Source: an uncultured Spirochaetota bacterium (GTDB lineage Bacteria; Spirochaetota; UBA4802; UBA5368). From it: a DNA stretch of 6,068 nt. The stretch spans positions 1-6,068 of the forward strand of contig CALMJO010000336.1 of NCBI GenBank assembly GCA_937864375.1, in the 5' to 3' direction. The notes under the pieces are model-generated. The model worked only from the letters and a program-made list of their open reading frames with translations, ran no database searches and was not told where the DNA came from. Shown here piece by piece: positions 1 through 5,953 of this stretch (positions within the stretch are counted from its first letter, which is position 1; each line of letters begins with the position of its first letter). The translations under genes were made by a program, and so were the position numbers.

Positions 1-22
1 TTGATGGCATATGCAGAGCCGT

Positions 23-44
23 TTTAAAGAGGGGTTTAAAGAGG
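23..44. repeat. Short tandem direct repeat TTTAAAGAGG
   Basis: TTTAAAGAGG occurs at 23-32 and again at 35-44, a period of 12 bases. It lies just inside the window edge, in the non-coding stretch downstream of the minus-strand zinc-ribbon gene. Two copies could be a binding site for a dimeric regulator or chance. The flanking sequence to the left is not available, so its role cannot be judged. Confidence 0.35.
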
Positions 45-57
45 TACCCTTAAATGA

Positions 58-83
58 TTCAGCAGGGCTTAAAAATTGCTGAA
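58..83 (-). terminator. Possible stem-loop downstream of the minus-strand gene pair
   Basis: TTCAGCA (58-64) and TGCTGAA (77-83) form a perfect 7-bp inverted repeat around a 12-nt AT-rich loop. It lies about 50 nt past the stop codon of the zinc-ribbon gene. There is no U-tract after the stem on either strand, so it is not a classical intrinsic terminator. It could be a 3'-end processing hairpin or an operator for a gene left of the window. Confidence 0.3.
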
Positions 84-133
84 CGTTTAACCTCTACATT
101 GACGGGCGGGGATAATGCCAAGCCCGCGCCCCT

Positions 134-340
134 TCATCGCCTCCCCGCATCCTTGCCGCACTTGGCGCACAAAAAGCCCCCGGCGTCGCGCGTCCATCCG
201 AACTTCGCGAGGAGGGGGCCGGCACCCGCGCCCACGGCCACCGAGTCCTGCACGAGGGCACTGCATTCCCGGCAGACCAGGGTCATGGTCATGTGGCTCA
301 TGCCGGGCAGCGTCATCTGCCTGTCGTCGTTCGTGCTCAT
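134..340 (-). CDS. Small two-CxxC zinc-ribbon-like protein, hypothetical
   Basis: A 68-residue protein of unknown function. CREC (Cys23/Cys26) and CAKC (Cys58/Cys61) are two CxxC knuckles about 32 residues apart, the layout of a single zinc ribbon. Between them lie a small-residue-rich stretch (VAVGAGAG) and a segment reading GWTRDAGGFLC just before the second knuckle. No signal peptide or membrane segment is visible, so it is probably cytoplasmic. I chose the ATG at 340 because it overlaps the stop of the upstream SRPBCC gene as ATGA, with GGAG three bases before it, which suggests translational coupling. In-frame alternatives are the ATG at 352 (AGGGA two bases upstream) and a start at 385, deep inside the upstream gene. 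Zinc binding is inferred from the cysteine pattern, and no catalytic motif is visible. Confidence 0.6.
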   Translation of the reverse strand: MSTNDDRQMTLPGMSHMTMTLVCRECSALVQDSVAVGAGAGPLLAKFGWTRDAGGFLCAKCGKDAGRR

Positions 341-816
341 TTTCTCCGCCATCGTCCCTGGAAAAACCCCTTCCGTTTCTCGCACTCTTCCCGGACCATC
401 TGCACGAAATCCTCGAGCACGCGGCCCGACAGGAATTCCGTGATCGTTTGAGGCATGAGCATGCCAAAGTCCACGCGCGCGGAGAACACGAGGAGCGTGC
501 GGTCCCCCGGAAGCTCGCGAAACTCGTACGTGCCCAGAGCCCGCGAGACGTCTCCCCCGGCGGACTGGAAATGCAGTATGCGGGCGTTGTCGTCGTAGCG
601 GTAGTTGAGCACTATCCTGATTCCCTTCTTGATGAGCAGGTCGAACGTGTACAGTACGCTCAGGGCGCGCCCGTCCTCGCCGGTTTTTCTAATGGAGAGT
701 TCCCTCACGTGCCTGAACCAGGAGGGATAGTTCTCTATGTCGCAAATAACCCGGTAGCACAGGTCCGGGGAGGCGTCGATCTCGACGGATCTTGAAACGT
801 CCTGGATTTTCTTCAT
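337..816 (-). CDS. SRPBCC / START-like (polyketide cyclase/Coq10-type) family protein
   Basis: A 159-residue protein of the SRPBCC superfamily, whose helix-grip fold makes a deep pocket for lipids or other hydrophobic ligands. The N-terminal strand and loop (SRSVEIDASPDLCYRVICDIENYPSWFRHV, residues about 9-38) are the family hallmark, with the typical D-x-x-x-Y-P-x-W/F turn. The C-terminal half (about 118-152) supplies the long helix expected to close the pocket, and the tail is basic. The frame stays open to 954, but I start at the ATG at 816: CGGAG lies 8 bases upstream, and the extra 46 residues are unlike the family. The gene is followed by the zinc-ribbon gene with a 4-base overlap. Relatives include ubiquinone-binding Coq10 and RatA, but the ligand cannot be read from sequence. 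Confidence 0.82.
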   Translation of the reverse strand: MKKIQDVSRSVEIDASPDLCYRVICDIENYPSWFRHVRELSIRKTGEDGRALSVLYTFDLLIKKGIRIVLNYRYDDNARILHFQSAGGDVSRALGTYEFRELPGDRTLLVFSARVDFGMLMPQTITEFLSGRVLEDFVQMVREECEKRKGFFQGRWRRK

Positions 817-919
817 GCTTGCGGCTCCGGTCTGCTCCTTCCGAAAGGCACCGGGGAACCGGGCGGGTCCGGATCCGTTCTGCTTTGTATTGCCGGTTGT
901 GCCAATTTTCCGATGCGCT

Positions 920-954
920 GCCAAGTATTGGCTGAAAAAAGGCACGATCGTCAA
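920..954 (-). promoter_or_regulatory. Possible promoter/operator of the SRPBCC gene
   Basis: On the minus strand TTGACG (complement of 949-954) could be a -35 box. AATACT (complement of 924-929) could be a -10 box, but the spacer of 19 is long and the match only fair. The perfect dyad GCCAA-GTA-TTGGC (920-932) overlaps the -10 position and could be an operator. A second quasi-palindrome, GCGTTTTT-C-AAAAATGC (967-983, 7 of 8 pairs), lies just upstream. This is pattern matching only. Confidence 0.28.
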
Positions 955-1155
955 TAATTAATCAATGCGTTTTTCAAAAATGCGTGTGATGCATGCACTG
1001 CTGAAAGGCGTTTCTTCCTGGCGGGAAGATCATTGTTATGGCCCCGCGCAGTTTCACGAGGCCCAGTGCCTCATTGGGGCGAACGGGCTTTGGTGCAGGT
1101 ACAGCTTCTCTCTCGCGCGTCTGAAACATTTAACGCGACCGCCCATGGACCGGGC
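955..1155. other. Intergenic gap with consecutive hairpins
   Basis: About 200 bp between the stop of the YCII gene and the promoter region of the SRPBCC gene. I see no convincing gene. Two structures stand out. TCTTCC-TGGCG-GGAAGA is a 6-bp stem at 1013-1029. A nested one follows, GCCCC (1041-1045) pairing with GGGGC (1076-1080) around GAGGC-CCAGT-GCCTC (1058-1072). Neither is followed by a T-run. They could be the mRNA 3' end of the YCII transcript or simply GC-rich sequence. AATGCGT is repeated at 964-970 and 979-985. Confidence 0.35.
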
Positions 1156-1599
1156 CTAAGCCGATCGCTTGTGCGTATCGATAGCCTTCCTGACTTCCGG
1201 GCTTTCCGCCGCCTTCCGAACGTCCTCGGGAAATTCCGATTCCTCGAAGACCTGCCGGATCTCTATGATGTCGCCGTCGCCGGCGGGGACCCTCTTCGCC
1301 CACTCGACGGCCTCCTCCCTGGATTTTACCCGGATCATCCAGTATCCGCCAACGACGTCCTTCGCGTTTACGAGCTTCCCGTCGGTCACACGGGGCTTGT
1401 CGGATGAAAAAGAAACGCGCGCTCCCATGGAGAGCGGGTGAAAGCCGTCGAGCGAGATAAGGGCCCCGGACCGGGCGAGCTCCTCGTTATATCGCATCAT
1501 CTTTTCAACCGCATCGGCGTCGGGCGCGAAATCGGACCCCAAAGTCCTGCCCCTTTTGCCCTGGTAAACCGCCGGTATCATGAACATCATGAATCTCAT
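1156..1599 (-). CDS. YCII-related (DGPF-domain) family protein
   Basis: A 147-residue soluble protein of the YCII/DGPF family, a ferredoxin-like alpha/beta fold related to YciI. Members are often found beside ECF sigma factors, but none is seen here. The body fits well: a first strand (MRFMMFMIP), the helix with YNEELARSGALISLDGFHP (37-55), GARVSF (58-63), GGYWMIRVKSREEAVEWAKRVP (83-104) and EIRQVFE. The usual DGPFAETKE signature is altered to DGKLVNAKD (72-80), so any role of that loop may differ. Start: ATG at 1599 with AGGAGG 7 bases upstream, a strong site. A good promoter lies about 60-90 bp upstream. Biochemical function is unknown for most of this family; a hydrolase or dehalogenase-like role has been proposed for YciI relatives. 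Confidence 0.85.
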   Translation of the reverse strand: MRFMMFMIPAVYQGKRGRTLGSDFAPDADAVEKMMRYNEELARSGALISLDGFHPLSMGARVSFSSDKPRVTDGKLVNAKDVVGGYWMIRVKSREEAVEWAKRVPAGDGDIIEIRQVFEESEFPEDVRKAAESPEVRKAIDTHKRSA

Positions 1600-1658
1600 A
1601 TCTGATCCTCCTTTTCCTGGAGAGTGCCGTGGTCACGGTGATAAAAGAGTAATAGAGC

Positions 1659-1687
1659 AATATATGGATTTCCGGGGCGGAAATCAA
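1659..1687 (-). promoter_or_regulatory. Sigma70-type promoter of the YCII gene with spacer dyad
   Basis: On the minus strand TTGATT (complement of 1682-1687) and TATATT (complement of 1659-1664) are separated by exactly 17 bases, a near-consensus housekeeping promoter. Its predicted start leaves a leader of roughly 50 nt. The perfect inverted repeat GATTTCC-GGGGC-GGAAATC (1667-1685) fills the spacer and touches the -35 box, a position typical of a repressor or spacer-distorting activator. No regulator gene lies in the window. Confidence 0.55.
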
Positions 1688-1797
1688 GGTTTCAAGGGGA
1701 ATTCCAGGGGTCACCGGACATAAGGGAGGGGACCGATTGTTGACGGCGAGGAAATGGAACGCGGTATGGATAAAGCCCTGTGAAGGATGAAAATGGC

Positions 1798-1837
1798 TTG
1801 ACGAAATAGTACGTATACGTAATATATTGTTACGTAA
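1798..1837 (+). promoter_or_regulatory. Promoter of the thioesterase gene with TACGTA palindromes
   Basis: TTGACG (1798-1803) and TAATAT (1820-1825) are 16 bases apart and form a plausible sigma70 promoter. The spacer holds the 12-bp perfect palindrome TACGTATACGTA (1810-1821). A further palindrome TTACGTAA (1830-1837) lies around the expected start site, so TACGTAA and TTACGTA also form a 7-bp dyad with a 7-base centre. This resembles TetR-type operators that block RNA polymerase, but that is inference. The leader to the ATG would be about 105 nt. Confidence 0.5.
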
Positions 1838-1936
1838 TAAAAGCCGGAGCAATGCGGATGAGGGCGGTTCCGATTCAGGGTGGATATTCACCCGATGGCC
1901 CGGGCCGGCAACTACACGACAAGGCGGAGGCGCGGC

Positions 1937-2368
1937 ATGCAGGCAGCGAGTCTGGAATCGGTCAGCTTCGAAAACGGGTTGACGTTCAAATGGAGCGATT
2001 TAGTCAGGGGCTCGTTCATCGAACGTAACGCAATCTATCTCACGGACATCGGCAAGGGCCATGTCCAGGGAGGGATCGAATTCAGGAAAGACCTGTTGAA
2101 TCCCACCGGCATCATCCACGGGGGCGTGATCGTCACGCTCGCCGACACCATCGCCATAGTCGGGTGCGGCTACCTTTACGAGGCGGTGAACATCTCGACG
2201 GTCAACATGTACGTGTCATTCGTGAAGCCCGTGACCACGGGAAGGGTCATCGCGAAGGGCAGGGTGATAAGCCGGGGAAAACTTTTATCGTTGTGGCAGG
2301 TGGATGCGTTCAACGAGAGCGAGGAGCTGATCGCCGTCGTTCAAATTACGTTTGCAATAAAGAAGTGA
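1937..2368 (+). CDS. PaaI-type hotdog-fold thioesterase
   Basis: A 143-residue hotdog-fold protein of the PaaI/4-hydroxybenzoyl-CoA thioesterase group, expected to hydrolyse acyl- or aryl-CoA thioesters in the cytoplasm as a dimer or tetramer. The signature is clear: N-P-T-G-I-I-H-G-G (55-63) followed by VIVTLADT, where Asp70 stands at the position of the PaaI catalytic acid on the central helix. The later strands STVNMYVSFVKPVTTGRVIAKG (about 87-108) match the PaaI substrate-binding half. The frame is open back to a GTG at 1880, but the ATG at 1937 has GGAGG six bases upstream and gives the normal family length. The natural acyl group cannot be deduced. The gene converges on plsC and has its own promoter with palindromic operators. 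Confidence 0.88.
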   Translation: MQAASLESVSFENGLTFKWSDLVRGSFIERNAIYLTDIGKGHVQGGIEFRKDLLNPTGIIHGGVIVTLADTIAIVGCGYLYEAVNISTVNMYVSFVKPVTTGRVIAKGRVISRGKLLSLWQVDAFNESEELIAVVQITFAIKK

Positions 2369-2378
2369 GAGGGGGGGC

Positions 2379-2400
2379 CGAGGACCGCGGACCGGCCTCG
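2379..2400 (+). terminator. GC-rich hairpin after the thioesterase gene
   Basis: CGAGG-A-CCG (2379-2387) pairs with CGGCCTCG (2393-2400), an 8-bp stem with one bulged A and a 5-base loop, beginning about ten bases past the TGA. No T-run follows, so it would be an imperfect or Rho-assisted terminator. Its place between convergent genes supports a role in transcript ends. Confidence 0.35.
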
Positions 2401-2427
2401 CCCGGCATTTCCCTGGAACACGCTGGA

Positions 2428-2451
2428 GCACGTCGCGCGCGGAAGACGTGC
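2428..2451 (-). terminator. Hairpin downstream of plsC
   Basis: GCACGTC (2428-2434) and GACGTGC (2445-2451) form a perfect 7-bp stem with a 10-base GC-rich loop. It starts about ten bases after the plsC stop on the minus strand. A U-tract is absent on both sides. With the neighbouring hairpin at 2379-2400 it would separate two convergent transcripts. Confidence 0.38.
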
Positions 2452-2461
2452 GGTGCGGCCC

Positions 2462-3205
2462 TCAGGCGTGCATCTCTTTCTGCAGTCTGAGGAGCTCGGC
2501 GTTCATGTAGTCCCATACCAGGGCCGCGGTTTCCTCCACGGTCTTTCCGGCGAATTTCTCGTAGGGGATTTCGTCCAGCACGCGGACCTTAATGGGATGC
2601 TTCCCGTGGAAGTTCACGCTGTACTTGGGAAGCGCGAAGCGCGTGCCCTCAACCACGACGGGCATTATGGGTACCTGCATCTTCTTCGCGAGGATGAACG
2701 CGCCCATCTTGAACTGCTTGAGGTGGCCGTCGGGCGAGCGCGAGCCCTCGGGGAAGATGAAGACCGAGCTTCCCTGCGCGAGCTGCCGTTCGGAATCGGC
2801 CATCATCTGCGCGATGCTCTCCCTGTCGCCCCTCCGGAGCTTGATGTAGTTGTTGAGCACCATGTTCCAGCCTATGAGCGGGAAGCGGAAGATTTCGGCC
2901 TTGGAGACCCACTTGAAATGCTTGTAGAGCCTGAACAGGACCAGGATGTCGAGCTGGGACTGGTGGTTGGAAACGAGCACGTAGGTCGCGCCGCGACGGA
3001 TCTTGCTCCGCCCCTCGATCTTCGCGGGCCACGCCGGCATGATGTAGGTATAGAACGCCCCCCAGTAGCAGGTGTAGAGGTGGAGCAGGCGCAGCCGCCT
3101 GTCGAAGGGACGCGTGAACGCCCAGATGAGGAGGGCGACGACGAAGTAGAATAGCGACGTGACGATAATATTGATGAAAATGAGTATGGAGATCGCGCGG
3201 TCCAT
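2462..3205 (-). CDS. plsC: PlsC-type 1-acyl-sn-glycerol-3-phosphate acyltransferase
   Basis: A 247-residue membrane-bound acyltransferase of the PlsC/LPLAT family, which normally acylates lysophosphatidic acid at sn-2 to make phosphatidic acid in phospholipid synthesis. A hydrophobic N-terminal segment (about 5-30) anchors it. The family blocks follow in order: block I NHQSQLD with His81 and Asp86 (HX4D), block II around GWNMVLNNYIKLRRGDRES (112-130), block III FPEGSRS with Glu153 and Arg156, and block IV VPIMPVVVEGT. All catalytic residues are present. The start is uncertain. I favour the ATG at 3205 (or the adjacent one at 3208), preceded by GGGAAGGA, over the ATG at 3241 or GTG at 3250, which have no good site. 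A dyad lies about 70-95 bases upstream. Acylation of another lysolipid is possible, since family members differ in acceptor. Confidence 0.9.
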   Translation of the reverse strand: MDRAISILIFINIIVTSLFYFVVALLIWAFTRPFDRRLRLLHLYTCYWGAFYTYIMPAWPAKIEGRSKIRRGATYVLVSNHQSQLDILVLFRLYKHFKWVSKAEIFRFPLIGWNMVLNNYIKLRRGDRESIAQMMADSERQLAQGSSVFIFPEGSRSPDGHLKQFKMGAFILAKKMQVPIMPVVVEGTRFALPKYSVNFHGKHPIKVRVLDEIPYEKFAGKTVEETAALVWDYMNAELLRLQKEMHA

Positions 3206-3273
3206 CATTCCTTCCCGGAGAAAAGCGATTTTCCTGGACATTACAGGCACCGGTCGGTTTTTAGCAAACGTTT

Positions 3274-3300
3274 TATTTTTCCTATACGTGAGGAAAAATA
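3274..3300. promoter_or_regulatory. 10-bp perfect inverted repeat upstream of plsC
   Basis: TATTTTTCCT (3274-3283) and AGGAAAAATA (3291-3300) are exact reverse complements around the 7-base centre ATACGTG. No T-run follows the stem on either strand, so an operator fits better than a terminator. It sits 70-95 bp upstream of the favoured plsC start and downstream of the MFS gene end (3376). It also marks roughly where base composition changes from GC-rich to AT-rich. Confidence 0.45.
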
Positions 3301-3375
3301 CTTCATTTTACGCTGAGTCGGATCATCGGTTTTTGTAAATATCCTTGTGCATTCTTGCCGGTGCTAATAACATTT

Positions 3376-4608
3376 CTATTCGGATGTTGCATTTCGAAGA
3401 GCAAGAATACCGAACAACACTGAGAAGATTGCGAGCACAAGATAAAGGACAAAAGCGGGGTTGTAGCTGCCGCTCCAGTCGTACAGATAACCTGAAAGTG
3501 GCATCCCTACTGCCGAGCCCAATGTTGAAAAAATACTGATGGTCCCATATATGAGCGCAAAATGTCTCAATCCAGCGCATTTTGCAGTCATGAGAGGCGG
3601 CATAACAGTCTGAACTGCATTGCCGATTCCATAGATGATAGCAAATAATACTGCAAACAGTGCCACTTCAGCTCCAAAGAGCATTATGATTCCACCTATG
3701 AGAACAGAAATAAAAATGACCAGACTTTTAGACAAACCGCTTGAATCGCTGAATCGGCCCAGTAGTAGCTTTCCTACTATTGTCATACCCAGATATAAGG
3801 CCATGATATTTGCGGCGAAGGTAGAGCTGTGCTTAAGATCGGTCAAATACGGTATTAAATGCTGCTGAATACCCATGTTGATAATATTTATTAGAAAGAT
3901 CGTGCTCGCAAGAAACCAAAACGACCGTGTTTTGGAGAAATTTCCAAGAGTTAGTCCTGAAGGCGTGATTTCTTCATGAGACTGGAATTTTCCTTTCATG
4001 CCATCGGGCATCAACCCCATTTGCGAAGGTGCAAGGCGCATAACAAATGCCGCAGTAGGCACGCATATTACCGCGATGAGGATTCCCAGCAATAGATATG
4101 CATTACGCCACCCATATTCCATGATTATCCAGTTGCAGAGAGGATTGAATAAAAGGCCTCCGAGTCCTGTTGCGGTGAAGACAATTCCTATCGCGATGCC
4201 ACGCTTTTCTTTAAACCAATTGCTGATCATCGTCGATACGGGAATGATATGACTTCCCGCGTGACCAATACCCACAAGCACGGATAGGAGATAAAACTGC
4301 GGAAGCGTGTCGCATTGAGAATAGAGTGCAAAACTAACTCCAAGAAGTGCAGTGCTGATTCCCATAATAATACGCACATCTAACTTTTCCATGAGCTTGC
4401 CCACGAGAGGTGCACTAAAGGTCATGGCAAGCGCAGCAATGGTAAAATAGAGTGAGAAATCACCGCGGCTGAAATTTAATGTTTCGATTACTGGTTTGAA
4501 AAAGACACCTATGGCGTTGATGCCAATGCCAATACCGATGAAGTTGAGGATAAACCCCCCACATACGATCCACCAACCGTAAAATATGCCGTTTTTCTCA
4601 GATGCCAT
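3376..4608 (-). CDS. MFS transporter, oxalate-formate antiporter/monocarboxylate-like
   Basis: A 410-residue inner-membrane permease with about twelve hydrophobic segments and the usual central cytoplasmic loop near residues 205-235 (polar, QSHEE). The N-terminus FYGWWIV, the loop-2 motif PLVGKLMEKLDVRIIM (a weak version of MFS motif A) and NWFKEKRGIAIGI in the TM4-5 loop are typical of the OFA/monocarboxylate branch. GRFSDSSGLSKS repeats motif A in the second half. Start: ATG at 4608, with AGAGGTG a few bases upstream; an open frame to 4638 lacks a site. It follows the racemase-like gene by 70 bp on the same strand, probably as its second cistron, so the substrate may be the enzyme's substrate or its keto-acid product. 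That link is inference from position. Codon use is AT-rich compared with plsC. Confidence 0.87.
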   Translation of the reverse strand: MASEKNGIFYGWWIVCGGFILNFIGIGIGINAIGVFFKPVIETLNFSRGDFSLYFTIAALAMTFSAPLVGKLMEKLDVRIIMGISTALLGVSFALYSQCDTLPQFYLLSVLVGIGHAGSHIIPVSTMISNWFKEKRGIAIGIVFTATGLGGLLFNPLCNWIIMEYGWRNAYLLLGILIAVICVPTAAFVMRLAPSQMGLMPDGMKGKFQSHEEITPSGLTLGNFSKTRSFWFLASTIFLINIINMGIQQHLIPYLTDLKHSSTFAANIMALYLGMTIVGKLLLGRFSDSSGLSKSLVIFISVLIGGIIMLFGAEVALFAVLFAIIYGIGNAVQTVMPPLMTAKCAGLRHFALIYGTISIFSTLGSAVGMPLSGYLYDWSGSYNPAFVLYLVLAIFSVLFGILALRNATSE

Positions 4609-4678
4609 GATGCACCTCTCTGTTATTTTGTGTATCACTTTGGATGATAGTTATGCTGTTAATATATCCAGTTTCCTG

Positions 4679-5896
4679 TTATAAAAAGGCTTTTCCTTCG
4701 CCACGGTAGGTTTTAACTTTACCGACAATCTTGGAGCCCTCAAGCAGATATAATTCATTGAACCGCTCGCAAAGTTCGCCAGCCTTGGCATGCTGGAAAA
4801 AGATCGGATCTCCAAGTTCAATAGAGGGACAATCCGGCGGCAACATCAGCGGCGTCTGTACCTCACCAGCCGCTTCCCGAGTCAATAGCTTCAATCCCGC
4901 AGGGAAGACCGGAGTCGGCAGCTTATTTGGTCCTATCTCGCCCGAGGCGGTATATCCCCCCCCCAGACAAGTGATCATTCCTGGCGCGGGTTTGCGCACA
5001 ACTTCAACGGCGAAGAATGCCGCAGGTAAAAAGTGCACATCCTTGAAATGCTGAAAGAGCCCTGAACAGTAGAATGCAGAGCCTGCAGTTACTTCAGTGA
5101 GTATGGGGTCTTTGCCGGAGTATTTTAAGCTTCCGCTGCCGCCTCCATTGACGGTCTTGATATTTATGCTCTCGCCGTTCAACGCTTCCACAATAGTATC
5201 GCGGCGTATTGTTAACTCTTTGGAAGAAAGACGTTTGAATGCAAACATGAGTTTATTGGCCAGGATTTTTCCAGGAACATCATCACATAGACTTGCGATA
5301 TGAGCCTCATATCCCATGACTGCATCGATAGTTACCCATTTAAATGCTTTTGATGCCTGTGCCAGCTTGACTGCATGTTCTACGGTGTGTATCGGACTGC
5401 GGCGCACTCCTAGGTGGACCGACCCCAGCGGTCGATATGACATGTCGAGATCCAGGCACACTGAAAGCCTAACACCAGCCTTCTGCCCTTCGTTCGATAG
5501 AATACGCAGATGTTCTACGGAATCGATAACAAGTCGTATCCTTTTTTTAGATTTAGTGAGCTTAATAAATTGTTTGATGCTTGAAGGCTGCAAACTGGGA
5601 TAGGCAACAATGATATCATCAAATCCTTTACTCACAAGAAATGCCGCTTCTTCCAGTGTAAAACTGAGGATTCCTTTATACGGGCTTCCGCCTTTCTGGA
5701 AAACGCGCTTTATTAATTCGGTGCAGCGCAAGGATTTTGTTCCAATGCGAATAGTTTTCCCTGTATTATTTTGTGTTGAAGCGACATAGGCAATGTTTGC
5801 ATCAAACTTCTCAAGATCTACGAAAGCCAGCGGCATTCGCATCGCGCGGAATATGGTTTTATAACGAAAAAAATCAGTATTCTCCCTTTTTGCCAC
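4679..5896 (-). CDS. PLP-dependent alanine-racemase-N-domain protein, D-amino-acid aldolase/deaminase-like
   Basis: A 405-residue fold-type III PLP enzyme related to D-threonine aldolase and eukaryotic-type D-serine dehydratase. The N-terminal TIM-barrel domain opens with MPLAFVDLEKFDANI (21-35); IRIGTKS (49-55) supplies Lys54 as the likely PLP-binding lysine, and VNGGGSGS (249-256) is the phosphate-binding loop. The C-terminal beta domain has the conserved PAAFFAVEVVRKP, GGGYTASGE (312-320) and GEVQTP (344-349). In the metal site, where characterised relatives have His-x-Asp or His-x-Cys, this protein has His369-Ala-Lys371 in QHAKAGELCERFNE. From memory, related amino-acid deaminase/aldolase proteins share HAKAGE, so this may mark a subfamily and not a defect. 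Start: GTG at 5896 with AGGAGG six bases upstream. The reaction is unknown; cleavage, dehydration or racemisation of a D- or beta-hydroxy amino acid are the options. First gene of a likely operon with the MFS transporter. Confidence 0.83.
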   Translation of the reverse strand: MAKRENTDFFRYKTIFRAMRMPLAFVDLEKFDANIAYVASTQNNTGKTIRIGTKSLRCTELIKRVFQKGGSPYKGILSFTLEEAAFLVSKGFDDIIVAYPSLQPSSIKQFIKLTKSKKRIRLVIDSVEHLRILSNEGQKAGVRLSVCLDLDMSYRPLGSVHLGVRRSPIHTVEHAVKLAQASKAFKWVTIDAVMGYEAHIASLCDDVPGKILANKLMFAFKRLSSKELTIRRDTIVEALNGESINIKTVNGGGSGSLKYSGKDPILTEVTAGSAFYCSGLFQHFKDVHFLPAAFFAVEVVRKPAPGMITCLGGGYTASGEIGPNKLPTPVFPAGLKLLTREAAGEVQTPLMLPPDCPSIELGDPIFFQHAKAGELCERFNELYLLEGSKIVGKVKTYRGEGKAFL

Positions 5897-5953
5897 TTGT
5901 CGCCTCCTGGGTTTTCAGATTAATATTCAATACATGAAAGAAATTAAAATACA

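Larger units (their letters stand above)
1600..1936. promoter_or_regulatory. Divergent regulatory region between the YCII and thioesterase genes
   Basis: This 337-bp gap separates two divergently transcribed genes and seems to contain no gene. It holds, from left to right, the AGGAGG site of the YCII gene, the small dyad CCGTG-GT-CACGG (1627-1638) in its leader, its promoter with a dyad in the spacer, the TACGTA-rich thioesterase promoter, and the GGAGG site at 1926-1930. The stretch 1690-1795 shows no feature I can name. Minus-strand frames are open through part of it but show no ribosome site or family resemblance. Confidence 0.55.

Noticed and set aside
115..795. Long plus-strand open frame of 226 codons opposite the SRPBCC gene
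   Set aside because: It is antisense to a clear SRPBCC protein and the zinc-ribbon gene, is very rich in Arg and Pro as expected from a shadow of GC-rich DNA, and shows no ribosome site or family motif.
990..997. TGCATGCA palindrome
   Set aside because: An isolated 8-bp palindrome with no promoter context or second copy nearby.
965..1407. Two plus-strand frames in and beyond the 955-1155 gap
   Set aside because: One is a short frame without a ribosome site; the other runs into the YCII gene as antisense. Neither resembles a known protein.
1505..1891. Minus-strand frame covering the divergent gap
   Set aside because: It overlaps the well-supported YCII start and both promoters, has no ribosome site, and its sequence resembles no family.
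2453..3154. Plus-strand open frame of 233 codons opposite plsC
   Set aside because: It lies wholly over plsC, whose catalytic motifs are intact on the other strand; the His/Glu/Val-rich composition is typical of antisense reading of GC-rich genes.
3274..3300. Intrinsic terminator for the MFS transcript
   Set aside because: The stem is perfect but mostly A-T pairs, and no U-tract follows on the minus strand, so an operator reading is preferred.
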